A DNA stretch of 64,000 nucleotides from Beaufortia kweichowensis (taxonomy: Eukaryota > Chordata > Actinopteri > Cypriniformes > Gastromyzontidae), in the NCBI GenBank assembly GCA_019155185.1, contig CM032795.1:13743795-13807794 (forward strand), given 5' to 3'. The position numbers and the translations under genes are program-made. Positions 38,401 to 51,950 of this stretch are shown in pieces. Each line of letters starts with the position of its first letter. The first letter of the stretch is position 1. The notes below the pieces were generated by a model. That model was given only the letters and a program-made list of their open reading frames with translations, did not search any database and had not been told where the DNA came from.

Positions 38401-41400
38401 AAACAAGCTTGGTGATGTGTGAAAGCTGCACGACAAGTCTGTTTTTACACAGTATTGTTTCTAGTTAAAAGGGTTTTCTAGTTTCATAATTTATTCACCC
38501 TCCCCCAGCTGTTTAAAACCTGTATATGACTCTTTCTTCTGTGGTGTTGTTTGGTTACCAAACTTTGAATGCTAATAATGGTTTGTTTTATATTCATGAT
38601 AATACCCCATGATAATTAATATAACATGAGTTTAACCTTTCAGAAATTTGTACAATTTTACATTTCTGATTTGGTGTTGATGGGGTACATAAGACATTAA
38701 ACACTGAAAAACATGAAAATAGTAGGAAGACATGAAATGGTTAAAGAATCAAGACACAAAAAGCCTCTAACAATTATTTACCAACATTTCTTCCAAAAAA
38801 AAAACAAGAAGCAAGAAAGAAAACAGGCTAAAAATAGGTGTCTGAGAACTAAAATTGAAATGTAGCGAGCGTAGCGCTCTGAGTCATGTGCGTGTGGGTT
38901 TTCCTCACATCCATGAGGTGCTACGCTCCAACAGAGCAACAGGCAGAACAGATAGTAACACGTTAACACCCCTGTGGTATGCCATGAACACACACACACA
39001 CATTACTAGAAATGATCTGTAACTCAAGCCTTAACATACCACAATGCATTTTTTGTAATGTACGTATTTGTGCCCTTGACTCTTGAATTATTCTGAGGCA
39101 CTAAATGACCACATGAAACATCACTTTTTTGTTATCACAGCCTTAACATTATATATAGGGAGGGACATTCTTATTTTAAAAGCATCTGATTGGATGGAAA
39201 TCTGTAGTGCAAGATCATCATTTCAGGTCATGTTTGAATCTACAAGGTCTCTGTGCTAGTACTGTATGGCATCAAACCTTGAAGGAGGCCGACAGGAAAG
39301 TGTAAAGCTGGCTGAAGGTTGGTTTGTAGAGGAGATATTTATGAGGATTCTCTCGCTTGGCCGGCTTTTCATTGGGCTCCTATAATGAGAGAGATAAATG
39401 AGTGAGAGAGGGATAAAGAGACACAGCGAGATAAATGGGTGAGAGAGGGATAGAGAGATGCAGAGAGCAGACAGAGTAAGAAAGAGCAGAGAGAGAGAGA
39501 CCGATAAAGGTGAAATACTGGAACCGCGAGGGAGGAAGGGTGAAAATACTCAGAAACACTCAACATAGAGAGTGACAGGGAGAGTGTAAGAGTCTTCTCT
39601 TACAAGTGTCCCTGGTTTGGAGCTTTGTGTGGCCAAGTTCACTGGTTCCCTCTCAAGAGCTTGAAGCATACGAAACATATCGATGGTCAGCTCACTAAAC
39701 TTCACCTGAGAAAAGAAACGGCAAAGTATAGGAAAGTCAACTATTAAAGAAAAACTTTTTTGTAGTAAAACACAAAAAAAAAAGTTTTAAGCATAAATTG
39801 AAAAAAATTAACCAAATTTGATTTAGTGTTAAAACAGTGTTAAGAAAAATGAGTGTAAAACAGTGTTTACATTATGTACTAAAAACCAAAACGTTTTCCA
39901 AAGGTTTGGCATAAATGTTATCAAAACAATTCCTGTTCACATAGAGCTGTTACAACAACTACAAACATTGTATTGTCAATTGTAAATGTCATTGTCATGT
40001 AGTCTCCAAAAATATATTTGATAAAAACAAATATTAATGCAATTTTTTAAATAAAAAATAAATAAATCCTACCAAAAAAATAACCAAAATTATTACAAAA
40101 CGTTTTTGCTATATATAATATATAAAGTGTGACATACATAATATGTTTTAAGTGTCTTTATTATTTGCATAAGAAAGCACTGCTTAAAATGGCGTTATGT
40201 AACTTGTTCAGACTGTAAGGTGTTTTAAAACAGAGATGTAACTGTACACCCACCTGATTGTTACAGTTGCCAACGATGAGCGCATCAGCCAAGGTGAGCT
40301 GGCCAACCACCATGCCCTGTTCAAGTGCGGGCACGCCCCCTTCCTGCAGCCGATTGGATATGACCACCACACCGTTGTCATCATTTAGGATCATAAGTGG
40401 ATCTGCCTATGTACATAGAAAAACAACTGTAAAGTCACAACTTGATCACACACGATCTTCATATAGAGATCACATAGATACCACTTCACGGTAAGAAAGT
40501 AAAATGCATCATGTCATGTCGACTTGAATCTTGGGATACTGATGGTACTAATCCTAAATAATAACTCACTTCCACAAACGCAGCAACTTCCTGCAGCACC
40601 AGGTTCCACTCCAGTTGGTCCTCTGTGTTAAAGCGCTGGGTGTAGTCCTCAATTTCCTCAGAAAGCTCCTGCAGAGAGAAATTAACATGTTTTAGGCACA
40701 AATAGTATTGTGTATTTCAGGTAAACAGTGTTAAATTTTACATCAAACTTAATTAGACACGGATTTCATACGCGAGCAATAGACTCGCTGACTGATGCAT
40801 GAGAATCTCTGTTTAATGAAATATCTAGAAAAGTGTGTTTGGTCTGCTGTCCATGACTCACCTTAACCAACACTTTAACCAGGTCCATCTTGTTGAGCAA
40901 CAGACAAACAACGATAAAGCGAGCATAATACCTCAGCTTTTTAACCACCAGCTCTGGCCTGCCCAAAAGATGAGACCACAGGTCATGTATGTTCTTTACT
41001 GCTTGTTCATTTCATTTAGAGAACACAACATCATAATCTAATGAATCAAATAAGCTTCTGTAGCCTCCTTTCACCTGTCTTCTTTGTTGACCTGGTGATA
41101 ATATGATCGCTGGCGAATGGCCGAATAGAAAGAAAAGGCTTCGTTTAGGTAGCTCGTTTCGGAAGTGCGGAGGCTAAACGTGGACAAAAGCAAAGAATTG
41201 TGTTAAATAACCTTCAGGTGCCTCTGAGACTGTGTTTGAATGATGCGAAATAATGTAGATGCGTCAAAGAAAGGCTTCTTACTAGTAATGGTAGTACAGC
41301 TGGCCAATTTTTGAGGCAACCTCACCGATCTGCCACCTCTTGAGACCATACCGGTTGTCCAGGACTTGTCTATTCTCCAGTAATGTAAACACAGTTAGAA

Positions 41401-42672
41401 GATTATCAGTTAATAATGATATTGATACTGTCAAGAGAAAGCTGTATGTGCCTTTTAAGTTTTAAGGTTTTTCCAAGCCAAGGAATATGCTTTATGGTTG
41501 AGCTTTTGGTAAAAACAGACATTTCTGTTTTAAAAAAAGTTTTTTCTACATGGCTGACCTGTGCTGTTGCTGAAACTTCCACAGCTTGGTATATACATCA
41601 AATGTTCGGCCGAAATAAGACTGCCACTGCTTGTGTCCATACTGAGGCAGATCCCTGTAGGAACGTAAGCAAACATACAAAAGAAACATTCATAAACAGC
41701 CTAATAATACATACGGGCAATTCCAGCATTATGGATGTGACATTTTCAGTCAGAATTTGAAATATAAATTCTCACAGAATGTATTTATTACCATTATTTT
41801 GAAGCATCTTTGATATTTTACTAAAACCCTGTTGATAAGAGTCCAAACATAAAAAATATCTGCCTGCACGAGTTATCTATTTTAAGAAATGGAAATATAC
41901 ATGTGTTATGGATGTGGCAAAAAGACACATTTTGAGAGGCAAAATACTAGGATTTCTGTGAAATAAAAAGCATGAACCAGAAGCAATAATACCCAACAAA
42001 TGGAGAAGGGATGGCTATTCAAAGAACATCAAATATTTTTTTATTTATGAGGAATATGGACTGTTATGGATGTGACAATAAAAAAATCATGCTTAAAACA
42101 TTAAAAACTTTGAGAGAGGGAATTGAAACTATTAAATATTGACATGACTATGGTAAAAACCATTGGTATAAACATTTTTTTTCATGGTAAGGGTGATATT
42201 TGCATGGAATTGCCTTTTATTTTCATTCATTGGTACACAAAGCAGATTTAGGAGTAAAAAATCAAAAGTAAAATCAATCAGGAGAAGATAACCAGGGGAC
42301 ACATACTCTGGGCTATGCTGCAGATCTTGCATCATATAGTGTGTTTACCCTAATACTGTACCCACTAATAAAGCCACTTCAACCCCTCTTGAAGCCTTGA
42401 TATGACTATTATTGGACTCGAGACATCATGTGGACGAGACCTCTAAAAACACATCTGGACACGGTTGTCATGCACTTCATTAGCATCATCTCAACAATGA
42501 GGAAATGGCATGCAAAAAAAGATCAATCAGAGAGGGATGGAGTCAGAAATTTTGTGAGTGGGTGAGGGTGTTTGGGCAGGGCTGTGGTGAGTCATAGTGC
42601 CCATGATGTGAAGGAATTTGATGAGCTATGGCAATCAGTTGGAGGAGTAGCGTTTCTGTGCTCTACCCTCCT

Positions 42673-42740
<68 letters not shown>

Positions 42741-45700
42741 TGTACTCCCCCCCAAAAAACTCTAGGCCCATTGTCATCATCAGAGGGTTGCTATGACAAC
42801 AGAAGCAAGGACTGGGGAAGGAAGTGGGGTTTTGAATGCAGCAGGTAAATGCAAAGGTCCTCATTTAAAAGCACATGAGCTCATACACAATTACAGTTAA
42901 GACGATGTGCCCTTTCTGAACCTTTAAAAGGTCATATAACAAGGAAATGTGAGGGGAATGTTTTTTTCTTTAAAAATAATTACATTCAGACATAACCTTG
43001 ACATCTAAATGCACACCTAAAAACACACACAATGAACAAAGCAATTATCCAGCAGTGAGCAGACACAACTCTTTTCATTCATGCAGTTAAACCCAAAGCA
43101 GTAGCGCGCACACACGCGAGAGCACATTATATCAGAGACTCCACAGCTTCCATTCATAACAAGAATTCATCATTCATCACACACATACTGTAAGATTACA
43201 GAGATGTTGTGAGATTTATGGTTCACCCTGGTGCTCTTGTGGGCTACGAGAGACAAGGTCAAGAAGCAGATAGGTGCCATCATTAGGCAAGGCTTTAATT
43301 TCACTCAATGCACCATTAATTTCTCACTGACAGCATTAATACTCACAAGACTGATTCACAGCCAGGGACAGACCTGTATATTAGGCAAGGCAGGTAAGGG
43401 TGAAGAAAGGATGATGTGTTTGTTTACAGATGAGGTCAGATGTGGAGTACCTGAGCAATATTATGAGTGTTTACTATTGTACCACTTGTACGTTAATGTA
43501 TTGATTATTAAATTATGTTAAAGGATTCTCCAGGACAGGACTATCAGTTTGTCTGGGAATGTCTCACAGTAATGCTGCGGTCACACTAGACTTTTGGAAT
43601 ACAAAATTTGTACACAGACCCCTGTGTATGGTCTCGTCACGTGATACGAATTCACAGGTTAGAGTTCAACAAACTTGACCGTTGGAGCGCAGCGAGATTC
43701 CTAGATGCTGCTTTTTCCTAGGGGCTTACGTTGAAAACGGTTGTCATACCTTACTTTGATTGAAAAGGGAACATTTATAATAACCCTTTAAAAGTTGAGC
43801 TTTTGACCCACGTAAAGTAACCTACACTTTATGTTTCAAAGACAGATGGTGATTGAGAGGTATTAAATGGTGATTCACAGGAATTAAAAACACATTTTAC
43901 AAGGTGGCTAAGTCATACAAAATCATATGATATTTGTATGTTTTAGTACGATCTGCATTCTTCCCAGTGACATTAGGAATAGGGTGGAATTAGGGTTGGG
44001 CCTTTATCATTGCTTTTTTCTAGTATACTGTATGTTTTTCTACAGTTTACATCGTACAAGTTCATACGAATTAGCCACCACGTAACATGCATATAAATCT
44101 GCGTGAGATCAGGTCGCATTATATAACAAAATACATACGGAAAATGCATTTATTTTAAAGAAATTGAGCAAAAACACATTTAAAACACTGTCCAAATACA
44201 CTGGGCCACTGCATGTTCATTTAATAAACTCCCAAATCCACAAACAAACTGGTGTCTGCACAATATCTGGTTTCAAACTGTGCCGGTAACTTTGTTCTTG
44301 GGACACAAACATGAAAATTTATGTTTATTTAAACATGCAAATATAGATACGTCAAACTACGGTAACAGTCACTTTCTCGAATCCTTGTTTAATAGGCTTG
44401 TTTAATAAAGAAATACCAGAGACCATGAGGGCTATCAAGTAGGGAAAGCGTTAGGTAAGAAAATGAGACCAATTAATAATAGCTGTTTCATTACTCAAGT
44501 CTTCTGGGTGTTGCTAAGCGTCAAATACAGAAGTAGGCCGCTACTGGTTAGACAGCCTAATTAGCATGGAGAAACAGGGCAATGGGGTGTGGCCTAACAG
44601 CCAGCATCTACTTCTGCAAGTTGATGCTGTATTTGCTCTGGACACCTGCTATCATTAACATATAAAACTCATGTAAGCATATATTTGCCTGTTGGTTAGT
44701 TGAATCACATGAAAATCATTCATGCAAGGGCAAACCAAATACACTTTGAGGCTCGAGCTAGTTCAAAAATATTGCTCTCATCTTGTAAGCATGCGTGTAT
44801 ACACATTTTTAGCCAATGCCAGTGCTCTCTTTAGTAAGAATGTCTCATCTCTCTAAATAATTAATAATAAAATCCAAATAGCAAAAGCAAAGAGCAAAAA
44901 TACTTTGGAGTTTGTTTTTACATTACACATAATGTAGCTCCACAATAATCTAACTGGAAGGGTTATCTTAGATGTGAAGTCCAATGACTCGTCTCAATGA
45001 GATTGAGGTTGATCAATCTGCCCTGAGTTCACAGGTTGGATGTGTGACTTTCCAGAATAGGTGTTATTTCAATGTAGGAGGTGGGAAATATCCGAGTTCC
45101 AAGTTGTCTGGAACCAAATGTTAAACTTGCTCATGAAGACCACTGTCATTGCTTATAAACAGAAAGTCTTAACACAATGTAGACAAAAACAGAATACTGT
45201 AACTGTATCTCTCATGATTACAACCATGAAATCGCTAACAGGGCAATTCCATGCAAACGTCAACCTTGCCATAAAAAAATGTCTGGACTCTATCAGTAAA
45301 AATTTGGGGTTTAGTAAAAAATAAATAGATGGTTCAATATATTAGTAATAAATATGTTCTTTGTAAATGTGTATTTCAAGTTACGACTGAAATGCTCAAT
45401 AATAGTTATGCAGGCCAACTTAATAGATTCTCAGTTTTGGAATAAAATCCCCAGAAATAATTATGATGTGCATTATAAAGTCCAGCAGATGTACAGCCAA
45501 GCTCTGGCCTATAAATTACACCTATGCCCAATAAACCAACACTAGAAATATGTGCATGCAATAACATGAGGGTTACCCTATAAGCAAGCCCTCTGTAATG
45601 CAGGAATCTCTGTTACTTATTAAATATAACTGAAACAGACCTATACATCCTGCAAAAAGGCCTGAATAAGATAAGACAAGAGTAGAGGGAAGAAATACAG

Positions 45701-46963
45701 ATGGTGAAGTAATGAAGAAACGGGAAATAAAGAGAAAGAGCGCAGAGAGAAAGACTAAAAGAGAGAGAGATAGAGCCCACAGCTACTGACATACTTGTTC
45801 TATAAATAGTGTCAGCTAAAAATGACTGATTAACTCAAACACAACCTACTGGCCACTGAGAAATGGTGATAAACACGGAGTGATGCGATTCGTTTTTTTA
45901 ACAGTGTGTGTAATGCGGAGACAAATGCTGGCAGATATGAGGGGGTGGAAGAGGAGCGTTGAAGATTCATTCAGATCAGCTCACTTCAAGCAGACACTGA
46001 AAAATAAAGGGCTCTCAGCTTTTTATACGGTTGAACGCCAACACATACTTAAAGCACAGCGTAGATGAGATGTTAACACTGCTAATCCTGTTCATTTGCA
46101 TATGTAGAAAAAAGCATCTGCTGGGGACGGGTCATGTCCAAAACTGACTTGTCGATTTTGTTTCAGATGTTAGAAATGGTAAAACACTCTTGGAAAGTTA
46201 TGATTTTCTTCCTAAATGCATTGCATAAATCACACATCCACACAAATGCAATTGGCCCAGTGCGTTGCCACCAAAACAATCTCACTGCAATTTGTTACTA
46301 TTTTACAAGATGGCTAATTTGTATGAATTCTTTTTGTACGTTTCTTATTTGTTGGTTTTATTGTTGCTTTTTTCTAATAATCATTTTTTTGTATGATTCA
46401 CATACAAATGAATTCTTACAAATTAGCCACCGCGTGTCACAAGGATTTTTTTCAGACATTTTAACATTTGAAAAATTGTCTATAACACTTTACATATTAT
46501 ATTTTAAGATTCCTGCATTTTGGTCCTTACCACGGCACTCCAACTAGCAGTTTCTGAATGCAAAACACATCTAAACAACCTGTAACATGTCTGATCTGGG
46601 TCCGATCTTATTACTCAGGCATCCTTTCCAACTAGTAAGTCAACCAGTGATTGAGGAAACCAAATAAATATTCAGTTTTGAAACTGTAGTCTTGCACATC
46701 TTCAGAAAGCACACCCATAAAATACAAGGAGAGAGAGAGAGAGCAGAGAGAAAGTTGACATAAGGTCACGGCACAATTGGAGCCAGACAGCAATCTGGAA
46801 GGCAAACAGGACCACAAACAAACAGCAAAACACTCTGACTGAGAGAAGAGACTGACCTTAAGCCATTGAAAAGCTGTTTAGACTTGTCCAGGAGATAGCA
46901 GAAGTCTGTGACAGTTTTCCTCTCACAGAGAGGAATGTCATCCTCCGCTCCCACCCCTGTCAT
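35468..46963 (-). CDS. scai: SCAI, suppressor of cancer cell invasion
   Basis: Sixteen coding exons: 46857-46963, 41559-41654, 41283-41369, 41075-41173, 40862-40958, 40570-40668, 40254-40406, 39604-39705, 39278-39379, 37880-37958, 37421-37520, 37209-37290, 36756-36828, 36259-36432, 35986-36086 and 35468-35614. They give 1698 nt and 565 residues. Diagnostic strings: ERKTVTDFCYLLDKSKQLF, ELVVKKLRYYARFIVVCLLL, GQLTLADALIVGNCNNQ, PLFIIVDSSNSTAYK and GQPLVCLLSPT. Family knowledge: a conserved nuclear cofactor that represses MRTF/SRF transcription of integrin genes and takes part in double-strand-break repair. The first in-frame ATG lies in exon 2 (MTGVGAEDDIP); the frame is open upstream into exon 1 but holds no ATG before a stop, so the longer human N-terminus is not encoded there. 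The acceptor before 41369 (GAATAG|ACAAG) has a weak pyrimidine tract. Confidence 0.94.
39390..39465. repeat. Tandem purine-rich duplication in scai intron
   Basis: Two copies of a roughly 37 bp GAGATAAATGRGTGAGAG-type unit inside a longer GA-rich intronic stretch (about 39380-39500). Confidence 0.6.
41716..42220. mobile_element. DNA element with GGCAATTCCA ends in scai intron
   Basis: The left end reads GGGCAATTCCAGCATTATGG and the right end is the complement of GGCAATTCCATGCAAATATC. The interior has three copies of a TTATGGATGTGRC word (about 41729, 41906 and 42063). Roughly 505 bp, no transposase. A related end lies at 45241. Confidence 0.5.
42674..42736. repeat. (CT)n microsatellite
   Basis: About 31 uninterrupted CT units in the large scai intron. 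Confidence 0.95.
43563..43720. repeat. Possible dispersed DNA-element end
   Basis: It begins TGCTGCGGTCACACTAGACT, a string I remember as the end of a common cyprinid element. No matching inverted end was found nearby, so it is a fragment at most. Confidence 0.35.
43891..44086. mobile_element. MITE-like inverted-repeat element (copy B)
   Basis: The left end is CACATTTTACAAGGTGGCTA and the right end TACGAATTAGCCACCACGTA. The terminal parts are imperfectly complementary and the middle shares CATTGCTTTTTTCTA with copies A and C. About 196 bp, non-coding. Confidence 0.65.
45238..45320. mobile_element. Second GGCAATTCCA-ended element (partial)
   Basis: CAGGGCAATTCCATGCAAAC followed by TCAACCTTGCCATAAAAAAA resembles the right end of the element at 41716-42220 in the opposite orientation (ATGGTAAGGGTGATATTTGC there). 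The far end was not located. The CAGGG start is reminiscent of hAT termini, which is a guess. Confidence 0.4.
46299..46440. mobile_element. MITE-like inverted-repeat element (copy C)
   Basis: The left end is TTACAAGATGGCTAATTTGT and the right end ACAAATTAGCCACCGCGTGT, nearly perfect complements. The middle contains TTTATTGTTGCTTTTTTCTA, as in copy A. About 142 bp and the most compact copy of the three. Confidence 0.7.
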
Positions 46964-46971
46964 GGCAGCTG

Positions 46972-49900
46972 CTGGAAACAAAACAGAAAAGTGAATTTAA
47001 AACAGACCGTCAGCACAGTTACGCAAAATGGAGTCATTAGTGCAAGTGTGCGGCTCAGGCAGACACCAGTGATGGAGGCAAGCTTTGTGAATCATGGTTG
47101 AACAAGATGCCAGAGAACTCGGAAATGACATATTGCAGAACTGACATATACAGGAATCTGCATCAGTGACGTGGGCAGATGTTGAATCAGCTTTGATGAA
47201 AACTGACTAATTCCACCTCTGAACCAACTGACATGCTTTGGCGAATCTGAGTTGGAATATAACTTTTACCAAGGTGTTCATAATTATCCATTTATCTGTC
47301 TAATAACATCATAAAGATGAATACAGATGCATGTTTTGTTTGCCAATATGACAGTGGCCTTGGCCTTTATAAAGGTGTTTGGTAGAGAAGGCTTGGTGAC
47401 ATCAGCCAGAATGGAAAATCATTTCAGTGTCAAAAAGCAGAACATTTCATTTATAATACAATTCGAACGATTATGAAGACAAACAATTCTTTGGCATAAT
47501 AATGTATTAAGCATGGTAAAGTTTGATTTCACTTTGACTTAAATTTCATTTACTTAACAAATAAAACCACCATAGAATAGAAGCCCTGCCAACTGTTAAA
47601 AACAAGCTCTGTGCAAAATGGTACTACGTGGTGCATCATTTTTAAATGCCAGACATCATGTTATAATTTCTGTATTTATGTAGATTGTGATATGGCCTAT
47701 GTGTTTGTGTCAGACTATATGCTGTCAGCCAAACCAAACACCCTCACACATGGTCTCTCTGTGGTGGTAGGAGATAAAATCGGTGTGGTGTAGATGTGTC
47801 AAAGTGAGGACATGTGTCTCTTTTTTGGCTACACTGACTAATGTGTGTTCTAGGTGGGTTGCATTTTTCTTTACTTTTAAACGGTTTAATTTTCCTTTCA
47901 AAAGTTTCTGAAGACAGATTTTAATGGAAAGAATTTCAATGGAAAGAGTGACCCAAGTCAAAATTCAACTTCATTACGACATCACATAACATGCATCAGG
48001 TACATAATACGTAGAGAAAAATCAACTTGCATTCAGACCAAGCAACTAAACCAAATGTGTAAACAGTTATAAACTGCTTAAAAAAATTAAACAGCCAAAA
48101 CAACTCAACATCACAGTCACCAATGCAGTATAGATCTCAGCAAAAACCTTTCTGTTTCTTTCAATCTGCTATACTGCATGATACTTGTGTATGATACTCT
48201 GTTTTAATGAAACAGCATGTGGTAAGCTGTAACTTAAAATGACTGAAACACTGGAATATTAAAGGTCTGTTTTCAACAAAACAGGCAACTAATGTGTGAT
48301 GTATTGCACTGACATTGGAAGGCACTGGAGGGAAAAACATCATTTATTGCCTGAAACTGTGCACAATGTCAGCTTGTCTGTGTGTATGTGTGCATGTATG
48401 TAATCAGGCCCGGTGGGCAGTAAGACAAACATTTGGCTGTCAGTACAAGGTGGCCTGAATGAAAAGGACTTGGGCATGCCCATCTCCCCTGCTCAGCTTC
48501 CAGATGGTCCACCATGGTCCATGTGTAGACCAACTCAGCCCACCTTATCATGTGCTCGCAACAAATCCATTAAATATTTTATTAAAACAAGAATTTGTCA
48601 CAAACATATTTAATATATATATAGTAACTTAATAATTAGTTATGTTATATAATAAATACATCAATTGCAGATGCAGCCACCATTGGGCAATTGAGGTAAA
48701 GTATGTAACTCAATATAAAACTCATAATGAGACAAGAAAGACAATTTTTCTGGTTTGTAGGTCACCTGGTTCTAAATCTAAGAGAGGTCAAATACATAGT
48801 GCTGGATTGTGTTCTGTGGTATTCAGTACATATGTGCATTATATAATTACTAATGCTTGTGTTAAGCAATATTCTGTACGCCATCATAGCAGTTGTATCC
48901 TGCAATGGTGTCTGCATACCAAACAGTCATGTGTTGAATGGAAAAACTGCTCAAGTGTATGCAGGGTTTCACAAGGGACTGTCATTCATCCAACTCTGCA
49001 GCATTTCTAAATTCAAACTCTTATTCAGCATGAGATACATGCTACAGAGACATCATGTGTTAAGAGAAAATACAGAAAAATCATGTTCAATTCTTACACC
49101 TTCACTATTTTATTTTTGTTTGGTATTAAAAAGTCAAAGCTAATGCAACATACAGTATAAAAAAATCATAATAAATCACCTTATTTTGTGGTTGTTTTCT
49201 ATGGCTTGATTTAAACTCATAATAAAAATATACTTTTAATTTCATATAAAAAGTGGTTTGGTAAGATCAATAATTTTCACCAGAAAGTGTTACAAATCAA
49301 CACACTGATTAACAAACTTAAAGGCTTAAATAAAGAAGATTAATGAGTGGAAACAAGTATGTTAGGACTATGAGCATGGTTCTTTAAGAAAAAGGAAAAT
49401 AGCATTTTTACAGATCCACGTCTAAACATTTAAAATTAATATAAAATATACTTGAATTAACATATGCATTTTAAATGGATGACTTGGATCAAATAATGTA
49501 GAAATACCAACCAATGTGAAACTCCTTAGTAACTAAAAAGCATCTCAGGGTGGGACCTCAAGAAGCTAGTGGATATAATGCCAAGAGTATATTTTTTACA
49601 AATTCCAGGCAAAGGCTGACAACACTGAATGAATTCCCATGATTACAATTGTGTTACTTCACAGTTGTGTTAAACAGAATACCTATGTACATTTATCACA
49701 AAGGTCAGCACCCATTGAATATAAGTAAGTATATCAAAATGAGTGTTGAGTATCAATAGCCAGATCAATATTGACATGAAGCTCAAAAGCACTATATTTT
49801 CTGGTGGTAACAAGTGGGTAAGTGGGTTAAGTTAAAATGACAATAGTAGGTGGAACAGCCATGAGTCATAAGTCAAAAAATGTGTAATCATTCTGGATAA

Positions 49901-51727
49901 ATAAGGTCTTTCCACTAAACCCAATGCTATTCAGCAACCTAAAGCAAATGGGCATGTGAGTATACTGATAATAAGAGACATGCACAAGTGAGATCTTGTA
50001 ACATGAGAAAAGCATGCTCTTTCTCTAAAGCCAGCAGTGCTAAAAGGCTTCAGAACAGAGATGTGTGCTTGACCCACATATCCTCTCCTTCTATAAAAAT
50101 GCATGAGCTATGCATCTGCACCAAAGGAACTGCAGGATGAGGCAGCGTGTGTATGTATGACCAGCATGTATCATGCATGTGGAAATGAAAGTCAATGCTA
50201 AATCAATATTCTATTATCCATTTTCTCCAGTTACTAGCTCACAAAATAAATTTTTATTGGAAGGAACTGAAAACGACCTATGTAGCAAACATTTGATCAT
50301 GTTGAATGCAGGTCTCCTATATGCTGTTAAAGATCAACCTTCAAATGTGTATGTCTACTTGGGGAAACAAGCCAATCGTCACAATACTACAAAAGATCTG
50401 GCACCACATTACATTAGTAAGAGAAACACATTTTACTATCTGCAACTGGGTTTCTCCTCTGTTATAAAAGACATAACAATTTGCTGACTAATACATTAAC
50501 CATCAACACATGTTGAAAACAGCTGCTCACGTTTACAATTTTTTTGTCACAGTGAGACTTCAAACCTCAGAAGAGCGTGAAAGTGAGTTTGGAATAGACA
50601 CAAAAGGTCCTTCTAACAATATTCAAATCCAAGAGAAATGAAATAAGATGTAAATACAGAGAATATGTATTCTATATAATCCAACATGTCATACACAGAG
50701 AAAGCAAAAGGGTCTACTACACTTTTGTTGGTGTATACTTGTTCAACGTGCATATGTTATTATGGACCAGTTCCATTTAACACAGTCCATCCAACCAAGA
50801 ATAAGAGTAAGTTCATTTTGGTGCCAGATATAAAAAACACACACAAGTAATAATTATGATGGGTTTACTGTGGAACTGTATTAAATTTACATTGTAATTG
50901 CATATTGCACAAAAAATACTTTATGCATTAACATGAAATGTAGTAGTAATAGAAAAATTCTCTTCCATGAGCTCATTCTTCCATATCAAGCCTGTCTGCA
51001 TGACGTCATTTCATCTGAGCAACCCGGTGGCTCTTTTTACAGACTCCGGTGATGTGTGCGAGATGCTCAAAAACACGTTTGTCTGTAATTATACACTGTG
51101 TATGCAATTGTTTTTCCAAGTCATTAAATGAATCAATCATTTATTCTTTCATATTTTCATAGTTGAGATTTAATGCATATTCGTAAAACCTCGATAATAA
51201 GCATCCACACGTGCCACATTATACACGCATTGCACTATGCAGCCTTAACATGAACAATTAAACGACCAGCAACGCTACGCAAACCCATGCCGTTGCAGGA
51301 CAGAATGAACAAGAGCTGCACAGAATTCTTGCGACAGCCAATGATTTCTCTAGCGTCTCCATTCAATAATAACACAGAGAGGCTTATTTGCTCCGGTTCC
51401 ATTCACAATATCTCTCCGAGAACGAATTTGCTTTTATATCTGGGTGGGCTAAATTAAGACCAATAGACAAAGAGAAATAAAGCATCAATGTGGTGAATAA
51501 AGCAAGCGTTTGGCAGAGTAGACCTCTGCGTAAAGCGCTCGTTCCTTTCATTGAACAGCAAACACAGACTGACTGACCACTGAGCCACGATCGCCGTTGT
51601 TTTACATCAATTACCAGTGTGAACAACAACATCAACAGTCAAAGCAGTTCGGTCGGATCTGACACTTCATCGTTAAGCCATTCAGCAGATCTCAATGCAT
51701 CCACCTGTTTATTACACAATGGCTTAC
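46972..51727 (-). other. scai intron 1 (inferred)
   Basis: The sequence between the acceptor before the ATG exon and a strong donor on the minus strand (GAGAG|GTAAGC at 51726-51727). It holds no recognised gene. Open frames at 48642-49010 and 50173-50487 have no family resemblance or splice support. Confidence 0.55.
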
Positions 51728-51950
51728 CTCTCAGCCGACGGCTGTCTCTCCTAAATTCTGGATGCGGTAAAACACGACAACTCTGTGACTGTGTCAAAGA
51801 CCAAACTGTAGGTTGGGTAGTGTAACGGCAATACAGGCGGCCAGACAAAAGCGACAGAGCTGTGTTAACATGATTTCGGTACGCTCGTATTGGCTCCAAC
51901 TGCTCAGGGATCAGCAGAGAACGGAGCGCAATGTTTTTTTGTCCTTAAAA
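51728..51950 (-). other. Probable non-coding scai exon 1 / 5' UTR
   Basis: On the minus strand the sequence runs to GGCTGAGAG and then a near-perfect donor GTAAGC. Joined to the exon at 46971 it gives GCA GCT GCC ATG. The frame is open back to a TAA near 51945-51947 but contains no ATG, which supports a 5' UTR. The transcription start is not determined. Confidence 0.5.

Noticed and set aside
46134..46547. A 137-codon frame in a scai intron
   Set aside because: It crosses inverted-repeat element copy C and has no family resemblance.
51639..51899. An N-terminal coding extension of scai in exon 1
   Set aside because: The frame is open but lacks any ATG after an in-frame stop, and its residues do not resemble the human N-terminus.
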